Part shown: piece by piece, positions 41,319 through 52,279 of the stretch
Layout of the letters: every line of letters starts with the position of its first letter
How positions within the stretch are numbered: position 1 is the first letter of the stretch
Assembly (NCBI GenBank): GCA_963970005.1
Contig: CAXAMN010006557.1
Span: 1-64,000 of the forward strand
Direction: 5' to 3'
DNA length: 64,000 bases
Source: Durusdinium trenchii
Lineage: Eukaryota; Sar; Dinophyceae; Suessiales; Symbiodiniaceae
The notes under the pieces: model-generated
Databases searched by the model: none
The model's input: the letters and a program-made list of their open reading frames with translations, nothing else
Told to the model about the DNA's origin: nothing
Made by a program: the position numbers and the translations under genes

Positions 41319-41870
41319 ACTGGAGTAGGGAGCAATGGAGTAGTAGGTATATGAATTTTGTGGATATGGATGGATTATGTAATATGCATGTAGATGATCA
41401 AGACATATTAAGATTATGGGTTTAGAATCTTTATTTTGTCATCAGGGAAGCTTTGGATGGCTATTGGTGAATCCGAACCATATGTTCTTCATCAGTACCG
41501 TTTTCATATTTTTTTCTAAATGGTGTCAATCACTCACTTGTAACAAGAGGTGCTGTTCAAGACATGGTTCCATGCTTTGAAAACATAGCAAGTTCCAAGT
41601 CAACTCTCAGAACATGGTGTGTCCTGGTGCACACAGCACCCCATGCTCCCAGAAGATGTCTAATGAACCTAGAATCCTGGAAAAACTCCGTGGGGCGCTA
41701 TTGTTATAAAAGGTTCTGTCTTTGTGTATATACACATACACGCGCATATGAACGCATATGTTGCGAAACTTTACAGTCTGGAGGTTTTGGGACATCTTCA
41801 TGTTCAGCTGTTGTAGCTGTTGGAGGTTTTGTTTGGACGCGCGAGCCCACCAGGCCCTTCTCTTTTTTAG

Positions 41871-42027
41871 CGCGCCCACCAGCCAAAGTAAGATTTTCTG
41901 GGCTTGGTGGATTCCCCACGCGGATGTCCGAATGGTCGTCAATTGGAACCAGTCTCAATCAAAGTGCACCGCCACGCAGGTGCTACCCCCCCCAAAAAGG
42001 GCAACTCGTTTTCCAAACACCAAAAAG
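41871..42027 (+). CDS. exon with strong donor, unknown protein
   Basis: From CTTTTTTAG to AAAAAG|GTAAGG. The best frame reads PPAKVRFSGLGGFPTRMSEW and ends in QLVFQTPK. Two other frames are open in part. Confidence 0.45.
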
Positions 42028-42800
42028 GTAAGGCGGGCAGGTGCCGAATTTGTGGTGGTTGCTGGAGTGAAGAGCGCAGAGGAATACCCAGCTGTTGCAC
42101 CGGCCGTAACATGACTATTGGGATGTGGACCTCCAGCAAAGAAACAAGGTTAAAGCATCCTTTAAAGGAACACACACCATGAAACAGTCCATAGAGTGTT
42201 TCCTGCTTGTGTGCGTGTACAGTACACCAAACATGTTCATGGTCATCCTCGCTACAGACTGTGGAACATGTTTGTACCCTCCTTTGTGTATGTCCTGCAC
42301 CCCCTCAAAAACACGGTTTAAACATGTTTAAACCATCGATTCCGTTGAACATAAGAACGATTCCGTCGTGATATATCACAAAATACAGCAGTTTTACCAT
42401 GTTGTTTGTTATCCATTGTCATTCCGTTGTCATTTGGTGTCCAACCTGGTTTCTGCATGACCATTGCGCTTCTTCCCAGGCGATGAACTCCGAGGACTTG
42501 GATGGTCTCCATGTGGAGCCGGGCGCCTCATGACCTATATATCATATGTATCATGTAGCATATATCCAACATCTCTAGTCTACTAGTAACCACTACTATA
42601 AGCCCTAGAAGTCCAAAGACTATATTTTGACCGACTGAAGTGAAGCATATTCCTTTTCGGGTCACCTAAAGACCATTCTTTTGATAGTCTTTGACTCCCA
42701 GGGTAAGTAACAAGAAGCTATTATAGTAGCTATTTGCAACGATACATATATACCCATTTGACCTCTGTTTTGATAGGAAGTTTGGCCATATTTTGGGTGG

Positions 42801-43018
42801 TTGGTGGTCCCAAATAGAGGTCACGACCAGTTTCGATTGGAAGTATCTCACCGTCCTCTTGGATCCAGACCGACCGCCTGCCCCTCGCGCCCGAGGATCG
42901 AAAAGAAGTCCCAAGCCCTCGCACGTGCCGAGCAAACCACGGTCGGGCCGCCCCAGGAACGTCCGTTTCGTGGCGTCGACGTCCCGTCCTCGTGGTGGGT
43001 CGGGAGGAGTTGTTTTGG
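42801..43018 (+). CDS. exon island, frame moderately supported
   Basis: The chosen frame reads PRIEKKSQALARAEQTTVGP and VPSSWWVGRSCFG. Other plus frames are Arg/Ser/Pro-rich. Followed directly by a dispersed repeat. Confidence 0.36.
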
Positions 43019-43090
43019 AGTAACAAGAAGCTACGAACGGGGCTCCTGGCATGGGTAACTAGGAGCAAGAAGCTATTAGCAACAAGAAAT
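43019..43090. repeat. CTAGGAGCAAGAAGCTA dispersed repeat
   Basis: AACAAGAAGCTACGAACGGG, GCTCCTGGCATGGGTAACTA and GGAGCAAGAAGCTATTA. Same family as 21895 and 26388, with AAGAAGC in place of AAGGACGC. A fragment also lies at about 42710-42735. Confidence 0.7.
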
Positions 43091-43141
43091 ACATGGAGTC
43101 TCCGACGGCGTTTGGGTTTTCAAGTTTCCTAGCGGTGACGG

Positions 43142-43381
43142 ATGGAGGTGGTGACGATGGGGGGGCATGCTGCCACGATCGCTCAGGCAGAGACCATCGC
43201 TCAGCGGGCGCTGATTGGCCAACAGATCGTGGAAGTGGGAGCTGTTTTGCAGGAACGGGATGGAGCGGGAAGGGAAGACTGTGGCTACTTGAACCTGAAC
43301 ACCAATGAAAACCACAGGTTTGTGATTGAGGAGCATAAGGGCCAGAGCAGTGTCACAACATCACTCTTCAGTAGAGGATGA
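43142..43381 (+). CDS. 79-codon open frame, helical
   Basis: ATG to TGA: TIAQAETIAQRALIGQQIVE, then VLQERDGAGREDCGYLNLNT. Strongly protein-like in the first 50 codons. A possible intron begins after ACCACAG. Confidence 0.52.
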   Translation: MEVVTMGGHAATIAQAETIAQRALIGQQIVEVGAVLQERDGAGREDCGYLNLNTNENHRFVIEEHKGQSSVTTSLFSRG

Positions 43382-44252
43382 ATTGGGAAGATTCAACGGA
43401 GATGGCCAAACTTTTGGATTTTGTTCAGGCTGAAACTCAAAAGATCAACCGACTGTTGAGGTTGGAGCCCATTGAAGCAATCATGGGGGGCACGTGTACG
43501 TATTGGTGAGGTAAGGCATTTGTACCAGGACTTGCCACCACGGAATTGCTTCTAGAGCCTGTGATGTCCATGCTGGTTGATGCGTGCATTGAGTTTTGAG
43601 CAAAAACGCTTGTTCCCCGCAGCCACGGCATGTTGCTGTCAACGGCCTGGGCGGATAACTGGACATAATTCATGTTCCATCCCGATCGATTGAAATGGCT
43701 GAAACCACCATTCCATTTCGGAGCGGCATTTGTTTTTGGAGAACAACGACAACAAGAAGTCCCGGCTCGTGGTGCAAGTCGAAACTTGTGCCATCCAATT
43801 CGTTCCTGAATGTCTGTTTGTTTTCCATGCATTTCTACATCAATATTGATGTCTAAGGTCTTCACTAAAGCTGTCACTGGTTTTCTTCTCGCTTTCCTTT
43901 TCCCGACGAAAGGTCGGCTGTATATAGGATTGCCATCGCTCGAATGGCATTTAGATTTAATGTGAAGGTAGGCGCTGGCAACGACGACAAGTGTTCTACG
44001 TCCGACTCAGACCTCTTCAGGTCAGTCGTCTTCACGACGAAACCACTGAAAGGCCGAAAGAAGCCAGACAGGTCGTTGCACTCGAAGCGACCAAAATCTT
44101 GCTGCCCAGGCACTTGTGGGTAAGCTCTCGTTGTTTTTCCTTTTTTGTGTTTTTGTCATGTTTTCTCTCGGGGAAGAGACCCACGAACGTGAAGGTTTGG
44201 AGCAGTCTGGAAGACTAGCTGGCTTCCTGCATCCTGCACCCGTGTTTTTCAG

Positions 44253-44461
44253 GTCCATCTTCCAGGGCGGTCCATCAAAGGACGGTCCATTAAATCACCA
44301 CACCCCCTTGGACGGTCTTCGGAGGCCGGAGGCGGGACTTCTCCACAGCGGCACCGTCGAATGTCAGGAGGAACGCCATGCTGAAGAGGAGGCCACGGAC
44401 TTGGCGAAGGCCGAAGCGTTGGCTGCACAGAAGCTCGGCAGACCAGTGCAGCGGATGAGGG
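44253..44461 (+). CDS. exon, acidic helix rich in Ala and Glu
   Basis: From TTTTTCAG to a GTGACG donor. Ends with EERHAEEEATDLAKAEALAA and QKLGRPVQRM. Read through, it stops at TAA 44500. Confidence 0.55.
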
Positions 44462-45116
44462 GTGACGGTGGGTGGTCGTTGTTGGATGAGTTGGGATGTT
44501 AATTTGATCAAATTAGTGATAATTAGTGGATGTTAGTGGCTAATTGAAATTTGTTATAGTCGCGTGGTTCTAGTTAATTTCACTTAGTATAATTAGTCCT
44601 TGTTGGTCGGTCGGTCGGTTGCTTAATCATTGACCTCAGCGACCAGACAGGGCACGCTGAGCGACCTTAGGGCACCAGAGCTTTTCCTTCTACAGCCCTT
44701 TTTTGCGCTGATTCATGGGGCGGTCCATGAATAATGATAAAGATCAGAACATGACCTGAAGCTGGGGAGTGTGGCCTCAAAAGAAGGAGCTATACATTGA
44801 GAGGCAAATATTGGAAGGTCTTGGTTGGTTTTCCCGCACGAATGATGATCTTTGACTTCAAGGGTTGAGTTGAGCAACCCCCAATGTGATTTGGTTGGCA
44901 CACATTTGAAGACATGAACAGCCATTTGCAATCTGAGTTTGATGCTCACGAGAGGTGTTCAGCACACCAGTGCAACTTCAGCTGAACCCTTGGCACATTC
45001 TTTTGGACAACAATGGTGTATAAATTAAGTTGGTGAAACCGCATGGCCACAACTAGTACTAGTTCATATATATATATAACAAACAAAGTAAACCCACCAC
45101 CCAACATTCAACAACC

Positions 45117-45308
45117 ATGTGGGATCCAGATGTTGACAAATCATCTTCGCTGAGGAGAGCTTTGCAGAAGCTACACCTCCTCAGTGATGAAGCGACCACC
45201 GCGGCACAGGACGTCGCAGGCGGTGATCGGATGACTCAGCTGCGGGAGGGCGTTCTGCGGTGGAAGGAATGGTCAATAGACCACCCGGCTTCATTGGGCT
45301 TCCATTGA
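45117..45308 (+). CDS. 63-codon open frame, helical
   Basis: ATG follows CATTCAACAACC. Reads MWDPDVDKSSSLRRALQKLH, then SDEATTAAQDVAGGDRM and LREGVLRWKEW. Ends at TGA. A strong CTG|GTATGT donor shortly after the stop would fit another frame. Confidence 0.5.
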   Translation: MWDPDVDKSSSLRRALQKLHLLSDEATTAAQDVAGGDRMTQLREGVLRWKEWSIDHPASLGFH

Positions 45309-45603
45309 ACACATTGGACCTGGTATGTCCTGGTACGTACGTCAAGTGCTACGGAGCTAGCCTTTCTATAGATCACGTAGATCATCCAAGAATCGGATTC
45401 AACATGATTCAATATATATATATATATATTATAGTATATATATCCCTTTTTGCATCGTGGCCCTCAGGGCCTCTTCCTCTTTTCCTGGAGTGAGTTGTCA
45501 TCTTCCGTATGGATGAATCCCCTTCTCAGGAGGAAACACACTTTTTCCTGGACTTCTGGACAGCACATCCAAGTGTTCACCGCATGCCACGTTTCAACTG
45601 CAG

Positions 45604-45744
45604 ACCTGGCCACGCGGAAGCCTCGCGCCTCGCTGATGCTGCTGGGTGCGCCGCTGGCGGACGACGCACTGCGGTGGCAGAAGATCAACGAGGAGCTCGT
45701 GCACACGGAGGTCGTGCTGTGGGACGACCGAGGGTTGTGGAGGG
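45604..45744 (+). CDS. exon with possible dynein-stalk-like (CC2) sequence
   Basis: From CAACTGCAG to a GTGGTC donor. Reads RASLMLLGAPLADDALRWQK, then INEELVHTEVVLWDDRGLW. The pattern RAxxLxxGLADExxRW is typical of the C-terminal stalk helix of dynein heavy chains, and this matches with one extra residue. The surrounding 200-codon frame is open throughout. The dynein idea is tentative. Confidence 0.42.
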
Positions 45745-46289
45745 GTGGTCAACCTTTTTGGGTGGTTTGGGTGCTTTGTTACCTCCAAACGGGATGTTTC
45801 TGGAAAGAGCACATCAGCTGGTATGAATGTTCGGTCCTCTCACCCCAGTACCTCCCATTCATTTCATGCCGTATACCTCGATCTAGATCTATAGAATTAC
45901 CCAATTTTAAGGGTTTCGGGGGGGGTTCATTGGAAGCTTTGGTCCTCCAAGACATAGGCTTTAGATGGTCGAGGAAGAAAAAATCTCTGCAAGACTCACT
46001 GGATATGAACATTGACACTCCCTCTCGGACTCATCATTGTTGCGTGAAGTGAGCTCACCACCTGTTTGGTCTTCGAACATCAAAATGGTCTTTTGGGGCC
46101 ATGCCATCTACCATGATTCTTCCAGTGAGTTTGTAAAAGCGTATCACGACAGCAAGGCACCTGGATGCACCAGCATGCACCCAGGATGCACGCAGGATGC
46201 ACCGGGCACCCAACCCCTGCAGTTTTTGCTTCACACCTTTGGGGGTGAATGTAACCCGGACTCGCAGCACCTGGGTCCGACCTCTTGAC

Positions 46290-46465
46290 GGCTGGTCGAG
46301 ACGTGGTGCAGAACTGCAGACCTGCCGTTGGCAGGTCGAAGTGAAGACGGCCGAGAGTCGAAGTCATCACTTAGGCCGGGCGCCGCAGCCGCTCCGGCCG
46401 CCGGGCCGGGCCTGGCGCCAGATGCGCCATGGGCCGGACAGAGCCGGACAGAGCCGGGCTTCTGG
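46290..46465 (+). CDS. GC-rich coding island, frame unresolved
   Basis: One frame reads GAELQTCRWQVEVKTAESRS, another RSEDGRESKSSLRPGAAAAP. An exon is likely. Preceded by short GGATGCACC repeats (46157-46205). Confidence 0.35.
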
Positions 46466-47021
46466 TGGGTGAACATTGAAGATAATTGAAGGGTCTTCCT
46501 TGGAAACACTTGAACCATTTACACTTCCAATGGTTGGACCTTCCAATGGCAGCTCTTCCGACAGGTCTCCTCAGGTACAGTATTGAAAAAAGATGTGTCG
46601 AGTCGAGGACAGTCGTCTTTTCTCGGGGGCCAAATAGGCCACGTCTATGTGAGTCAGAGTGTAAGTTGAAGGAGTTGAAGGGATGCGAAGGCCAATGACC
46701 GAAGGCGATCGATCGCAGGGCAGGTGTAGCCGCATGGACCGTGTTTTCGGTGGCAGGGGTGTCCCTTTGGACTCAGAGTCAACCCAAATTGGTGGGATTC
46801 GGATTCAGTGTTTTTTTACCCCCTTCGGACAGGATACAAGAAAAATGAGAAGCAACCTTGATCAGTGTGGTGGTAAACCCATCTCCGCATCTCAAATAAG
46901 GGAGACAAGGGACAAATTTCGCTTATAAACATGTAGAGTTGTCGATGAACACCTGCCATTTGAGGGGAGGGATGGTTCCGCGCAAGACAAACTCAGACTG
47001 CACCCCAAAACAAACACCTTC

Positions 47022-47261
47022 TTGTACGCACAGGGGCCATCAGATTTGAATATCTTTGATCTTGGTTTCAGATGGTACCCTGAGCTGGACCAAGCTAAAG
47101 CTGGTACCATGGTTCCTTCTGATCTTCTGGTACCACGGTTCCTTCATGACCCAAGCCGCCCAGCCGCCCAGCCGGTTCGCGTCGAGCTCTTTCACCGAGG
47201 TCTGGAGCTGTCGGAGGCCTCCGAAGAGCTCACACGCTGTAGGCGGATGGGATGGAGATGA
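47022..47261 (+). CDS. exon within an open frame, unknown protein
   Basis: The end reads AAQPVRVELFHRGLELSEAS, then EELTRCRRMGWR and TGA. The earlier part may be intron. Confidence 0.42.
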   Translation: MYAQGPSDLNIFDLGFRWYPELDQAKAGTMVPSDLLVPRFLHDPSRPAAQPVRVELFHRGLELSEASEELTRCRRMGWR

Positions 47262-47636
47262 GATGATGATGGTGAATTACTAACGTTACACACTCTGACT
47301 CATACATATTAACATGGAGGTTGGATAGTGAATGATGGTGATGTGTGATGGAAGAGTGATTATTCGTTCTTCTCGTTCTTCGCGACGTGTGTAGAGAGCG
47401 TAGATTTTCCCGTGGTGGGAGACCTTGGACGTGGTTTTTGTCCTCAAAGCAATTTGAACACACACTTCAATTTGCTGGACAGGATCGTAACCGTGCGGCA
47501 CACCCAAAGATCAGTAAAACACCTTATGATGGAAAGAAGGCAGAGTTCAAGTTGAAATACCCTCCCTCCAACAATCATGGAAGTTGACAATGGCCTCCTA
47601 CCAACAGGAGATTGTCCACTTCCATGTTTGTTTCAG

Positions 47637-47885
47637 GGAGTCTATGTTTTGGACCCTGATGAAGATCCCTTCCGGCCTTCGAAGCCTCCAAGACTTGACA
47701 AGCACGCCTGGCTTGGGGCTCGGAGCGGGTGTTTTGCTGCACAGAAATCGGGAGCAGGGGGTTCACTACCCACTTTCCCTGGATGTTTATTGACTCTAGA
47801 TCTGGCATCTGACTCCTGCGCCATGGAGGATGCACGAGGAGGCTGCCAAAGCAGAAGAGGAGGAACGTCAGGCCTGGTTCAGTCG
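47637..47885 (+). CDS. penultimate exon of a gene ending at 48160
   Basis: From TGTTTCAG (phase 0) to CAGTCG|GTGACG (phase 0), 83 codons. Begins GVYVLDPDEDPFRPSKPPRL. The last 20 codons have a rival frame (MHEEAAKAEEEERQAWFSR), so an extra internal intron is possible. Joins in phase to 48047. Confidence 0.58.
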
Positions 47886-48046
47886 GTGACGCATGCCGCC
47901 AGTGGTCCTGAGTCACGTTTGCATGTGAATTTAGGTTTGTTTGGAATCAACACACACGTGTGAGCCGCGAGAGGATAAATCGAGCAACAGCTGCCTTAAC
48001 TTCTTGTACTGTAATGCACATCATCCGTTGACGTTGACGCTGACAG

Positions 48047-48160
48047 GCGGCCACGGCTGCTGGCGCGGCAGACGCGGGCATGCCGGAAGCGGACACGGCG
48101 GAAGAGGGGCTGACGGAGTCGATGACGCAGCGTTTCTTGGAGATGAGAGCAGGCAGATGA
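48047..48160 (+). CDS. terminal exon, Ala/Glu-rich
   Basis: After GCTGACAG in phase 0: AATAAGAADAGMPEADTAEE, then GLTESMTQRFLEMRAGR and TGA. The 161-nt intron before it has GTGACG...CAG borders. Confidence 0.6.
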   Translation, partial: AATAAGAADAGMPEADTAEEGLTESMTQRFLEMRAGR

Positions 48161-48571
48161 GGTGTGGGGATGGTTTAGGGATGTTTAGGGACGGTTACAA
48201 CATGGTACTTGTACAACAATTTTGTAACTGGTCTTGATTTGGAAACAATGTTGATAGTTAAGTGACAGTGAAGATGATTGAAGATGAACTGATTGATTCT
48301 GATGTGTTGGTCCGACTTGAACCGGGCGAGAAAGGCTTCGAGTTGATCGATACAAGGTGTGCCCTCAACCCCCCTGGTCTTGAAACCCTGACATGACCAT
48401 TGTGCCAGTGAAATGTGAAAGGAGACAAAATGTGAGTATCAAGTGACCGTTGCGTTGATCTCAAAGTCAGCTGAGCGGACCAACCTGGTTTGATTCTTTT
48501 CAGCTGATGACTTCGAGACTCTTCAAGCTCTAGTGCATCTTTGTTTTGGATGATGTTGGGATGTGTTCCAG

Positions 48572-48772
48572 TCAAGCAAAACCCGCAGCTTGCTTGGCCT
48601 AGCATGGACGAACCTGCAGCATGCAATCCTCTTGGGCCATTCACCACCGTTCACGACTGAAGAGGTAAGAACAACTGAACAACTGACCCTCCCAAAACCG
48701 ATTTTTTGGTGTCTTGACCTCACACATCCTCAAAGCCTTACTGAGTTGAGGACCCCCCCAAAACCGGCTCAG
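48572..48772 (+). CDS. internal exon, unknown protein
   Basis: From GTGTTCCAG (phase 0) to GGCTCAG|GTAAGT (phase 0), 67 codons. Contains SLLGLAWTNLQHAILLGHSP and LDLTHPQSLTELRTPPKP. A GTAAGA donor inside, at 48665, offers a shorter form. Confidence 0.58.
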
Positions 48773-48893
48773 GTAAGTTGCTGCGACTCCAAGGACAGGT
48801 TCAAGTCCAAGAGGACCGGCGATGCTCTCCCGTTGAGTGGCAGATCCTTCGATGTGGTTGGCGATGGGTCGATGGGTTTTGGATGCGTTTGGG

Positions 48894-48894
48894 C

Positions 48895-48955
<61 letters not shown>

Positions 48956-48968
48956 ATGATTATGATTG
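48894..48968. repeat. GAT trinucleotide repeat, about 20 units
   Basis: Uninterrupted GAT run ending in GATTATGATTATGATTGT. It lies in open frames on both strands (poly-Asp, poly-Met, poly-His). The preceding frame DRFKSKRTGDALPLSGRSF is protein-like, so the run may be translated. Confidence 0.95.
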
Positions 48969-49066
48969 TGATGATGAGATGCGTTCAGGCGAAGATGGGG
49001 TGTTTGCATGCCTGATGATGTCCGAGGTGTGGGCTTGTCCCACGACATGATGTCAGCTTGTTTCAG

Positions 49067-49146
49067 GCGCAAACCACCAACTTCTTGACCTCCCAAAAGA
49101 CCTGTCCCTGAAAGCGTGGACGGATGTGGACGGTATGGGAGTATGA
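49067..49146 (+). CDS. short exon, unknown protein
   Basis: After TTGTTTCAG: ANHQLLDLPKDLSLKAWTDV, then TGA, or a GACG|GTATGG donor. Confidence 0.48.
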
Positions 49147-49274
49147 ATGTTATTTCCTGCACATGTCTATCAAACTGGGAGTACCAAACTCACACCCTGC
49201 CATAACGTAGAACATAGAATTTGGGTGGATGTGGTAGAAGTCATTAATGTTCGTTCTTTTTTTGGGCCTGGCAG

Positions 49275-49367
49275 ACCAACAAATCACTTGATCCTGGGGT
49301 CAAGTGATTGCTCGTACTATTCCGCCAGTGGGCAGTTTCTTCCTTGGACACTAGCTTTTGCCAGCCT
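49275..49367 (+). CDS. exon with consensus donor
   Basis: From CTGGCAG to CAGCCT|GTGAGT. Reads TNHLILGSSDCSYYSASGQF, then LPWTLAFAS. Good borders and composition. Confidence 0.53.
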
Positions 49368-49749
49368 GTGAGTCTGTGAGACGATAGACTTCAAGATCTT
49401 CAAGCACTACTGAAGTGGGCCGTCGAAGCAGACCATAACAACACTTCGTTCGGGCCGGGGCCAGGCACGTTGGACTTAAGCCACTGCAGCCCTTGAAACG
49501 AAAGAACGCCAGTTCCGGGAACTTTTCAGGTGTCCCGTCAGACAGACGGGCAGCCAATTCAGTGCTGTGTATTCACGTATTCACTTGCACTTGCCGTTTG
49601 GTGTTCCTGAAACTCGGCGTATTCCACAAATTCTCTAGTTAAAGCTGTGAATTCAACGCATAGGCATAGTTAACCCTAGGGCTCTAGGGTATGGTTGGAG
49701 CCTCCTCAGGATATGGTTGGAGCCCTAGGGTAAAACAACTGGTATTCAG

Positions 49750-49851
49750 ATGTCCGTGCAATCGGCCATGCCCTGGACGCTCAGGGCGGTTCCGTTTCCT
49801 TTCACGGCGTTGCAGGACTCGCTACAGGCGTTGCTCAGGCACGGACGCTAA
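49750..49851 (+). CDS. short terminal exon or 33-codon open frame
   Basis: After GTATTCAG, beginning ATG: MSVQSAMPWTLRAVPFPFTA, then LQDSLQALLRHGR and TAA. A longer overlapping frame (49691-49897) is Arg/Cys-rich and less likely. Confidence 0.48.
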   Translation: MSVQSAMPWTLRAVPFPFTALQDSLQALLRHGR

Positions 49852-49995
49852 GACGTCTCTGAGATGTGTTCAGGAAAAACACAAAACACACACTTAGTCA
49901 CAGGGTTTGCAGTTAGTCATAGAGTCATAATCCACAGTGAAATGGATGAGGGAAACGAAAGGTGAAGCGGTCAGCGCAACTGAAATGTTTAACAG

Positions 49996-50126
49996 AGTGT
50001 TCACTGGAGCGGCTGAACGACAGGCGGCAGAAAGCTGCGGAGGGAAACCTGTTTCTTGGGTGGTATCATGCAAGGACCATGATTTCAACCAAAGGAGTGG
50101 ACAGCGTGAGCAACAGTTTCTTGCAG
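49996..50126 (+). CDS. internal exon, unknown protein
   Basis: From TTTAACAG to TTGCAG|GTACAC, exit phase 0. Reads SLERLNDRRQKAAEGNLFLG, then WYHARTMISTKGVDSVSNSF. Another plus frame is open, but this one fits both borders. Confidence 0.55.
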
Positions 50127-50293
50127 GTACACGGTCAGACGTCTCTGACTGCATCCACCGAACAAGCATGGCTTTGTTAGCCAGCGTTTGCTTGTCGGCC
50201 GCTGGCCCCCTGCAAAACGAAAACCTGTCAACACTCCTAGAAGCGGAGGGTGACACACACACACACACAAAAAGAAAACGCCTTGGCCTGTAG

Positions 50294-50468
50294 CCCGTCA
50301 TGTTCGGCCTTTATCGATGCTATTGACAACCAATCCCTCAAGAATTTAAAGAGATTCAAGAGAGCCACACAGGCGTTTGAGAAGAATTCACCCTGCCGTT
50401 TGCTCAAGTTGAAGCACTGCGGTCGACACACTGTGGCGACTGTGAAACATGTGACGCTTCGGATTTGA
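50294..50468 (+). CDS. terminal exon, basic
   Basis: After GCCTGTAG: CSAFIDAIDNQSLKNLKRFK, then RATQAFEKNSPCRLLKLKHC and TGA. Strongly basic and helical, possibly nucleic-acid binding. Confidence 0.55.
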
Positions 50469-50552
50469 TGGCATATGTTTTGCCAGGCTGATCACGAGAG
50501 ATCAGTTGTACCAAACAGCAATTGGTAAGACACGATCTATAAGACACTGACT

Positions 50553-50804
50553 TTGAGTTTCTCCCAACATTCCCAAACGGGGCCAAACGAGGGACATCTG
50601 AAGACTAATTACGGGAAACAAACTGTCATGCCTGCTCGTTCCCCATGGATTTCCAATCATTGCATGGTGTTCGGTAGGACTTCGTCAGTGACCTGTAGGC
50701 TTCTCCAACCTTTGAAGCAAAACGATCGACTCGTTGATCGCACCTTTTTCTCACGTGAGGCGCAACGACACGCTACGCCACGATGCAGAACGCTTGGAGG
50801 CTGA
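50553..50804 (+). CDS. 83-codon open frame, unknown protein
   Basis: ATG to TGA. The last third (LLQPLKQNDRLVDRTFFSRE) follows a GACCTGTAG acceptor and is the most credible part. Confidence 0.42.
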   Translation: MSFSQHSQTGPNEGHLKTNYGKQTVMPARSPWISNHCMVFGRTSSVTCRLLQPLKQNDRLVDRTFFSREAQRHATPRCRTLGG

Positions 50805-50921
50805 TGGAAGAAGATGGAACAAATGTGATATAACATGATAAGGCAATATTATGCCATACTGTGCATGTATTTATAGGGACGGTCAAAATTCCTTGTTCTT
50901 CTTCAACCAAAAAAATGGACG

Positions 50922-51040
50922 TCATCGGTTTTGAGTTGGACCTTATCGTTTTACAGTGTACGTTTTGAGTTCGTCACATACTTATGATCATATACGGCGC
51001 TGGGGTTATCGGTTTTGAGGTGGACCTTATCGTTTTGCAG
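50922..51040. repeat. direct repeat of ATCGGTTTTGAGxTGGACCTT
   Basis: Copies at 50922-50957 and 51007-51040 share TATCGGTTTTGAG, TGGACCTTATCGTTTT and CAG. The rest of 50805-51249 is AT-rich with no gene. Confidence 0.8.
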
Positions 51041-51249
51041 GGTTTTGTGCACAAACCTACCGCTCTTTACTAAAGTGGTCTTCGCATGTTTTGATTTATT
51101 TATGTTTTATGTTATAAAAATATAGTGATCTTGAATGGAGATGTTAAACAATATCTAAATCAGTGATCATGCTTACGTTTGAACAACAAATCCGCATAGG
51201 CAAGTCTCGCATGTTTGCATTGGTCATGTCCTATTTGGGGAGTTGAAAC

Positions 51250-51486
51250 TTGATTCTGATGCAACATCCCATCCTGCCTGAGAGACCCAACCAGATCGAC
51301 GGCGAGCGTTACCCCGATCCATGGACTGGTCGAGGGTCGGGTCGGTCAGGCAGCCCTTGGTCGCGCCAGCGGCGTGCTAGCGAAGGCACGAGAGCAGGAG
51401 GACAGGCACCAAACGTGCTTTTCGCCGTCACGTGCTGGAACCACGCGGAACCGGGTGCTGGGGGCTCCAAATGCGCGAACTGAGGT
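51250..51486 (+). CDS. GC-rich exon island with two good frames
   Basis: One frame ends in TGA. The other reads GLVEGRVGQAALGRASGVLA and KAREQEDRHQTC up to ACTGAG|GTAGCA, and is preferred for its helix. The minus strand is also open. Confidence 0.42.
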
Positions 51487-51941
51487 AGCAGACCATCAGA
51501 GACGGTTTCGATGATGTGTTTAGACTCTGTGTTTGGAGGCACGGTGTGCTGGGATGGTTTGCCTGATGCTTTGACTTCGATTGGCGTCACATGATAGGTG
51601 CACTTCCGCCGGTTCTGATTTGTCCACACACCTGTTTGGGGCCTGGGGAGCAACGACTTTTGACAAAAGGAAGTCCAAGACCCAGTTGCACCCATTTTTC
51701 ATCCACGACAGGAATCACTAGACGTGGTTTAAGGATAGATGGGTGTGTGTTCCATCACCAGTAAGTAAGAGCCTGTATACATTATACATTGACATCACTA
51801 TTTTGTAGAAAGGCCTTTAATTCCTAATATAATTCATCATTTTCCACTGTTACTGGTACTGGGAATATACCAAAAGTATGGACCGAACTTTCATTCCTCT
51901 CAACTGCTCCAAACAAATCCGCACATCTTCATCTTAATCAG

Positions 51942-52121
51942 GAGCGCATCACGTCGGAAGCGATGGCCGAAGCCCAAGTTCTTGCAGAGATCAACCTCCA
52001 GGTCGAGGCGAGTTGGCTTCGTTGCGACCGTGACTGTTGTGACGGTCGATTTGTGGAGGTTCTGAGGTATCACCCCACCTCTAGGACCCTCCTTCCTCAC
52101 CTTTCCTCACCAAAGAACTGA
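51942..52121 (+). CDS. exon, Ala/Glu helix
   Basis: After CTTAATCAG in phase 0: ERITSEAMAEAQVLAEINLQ, then VEASWLRCDRDCCDG. Donors are possible at CCAG|GTCGAG or GGAG|GTTCTG. Read through, TGA at 52119. Confidence 0.55.
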   Translation, partial: ERITSEAMAEAQVLAEINLQVEASWLRCDRDCCDGRFVEVLRYHPTSRTLLPHLSSPKN

Positions 52122-52279
52122 AGTCGCGTGTGTGTTTTGTTTGGATTTGGGGCAGGTGCTTGAGCCTTTTGACAACATGCCTCAAGTTGCCGTGTTTGAG
52201 AAGAGTCTTTTGACCCAGTTACTGCTTCCTGAAAGGCTTTTTCACCCTTCTTTTGAAGGGCTGACTTACTGACCTTCAG

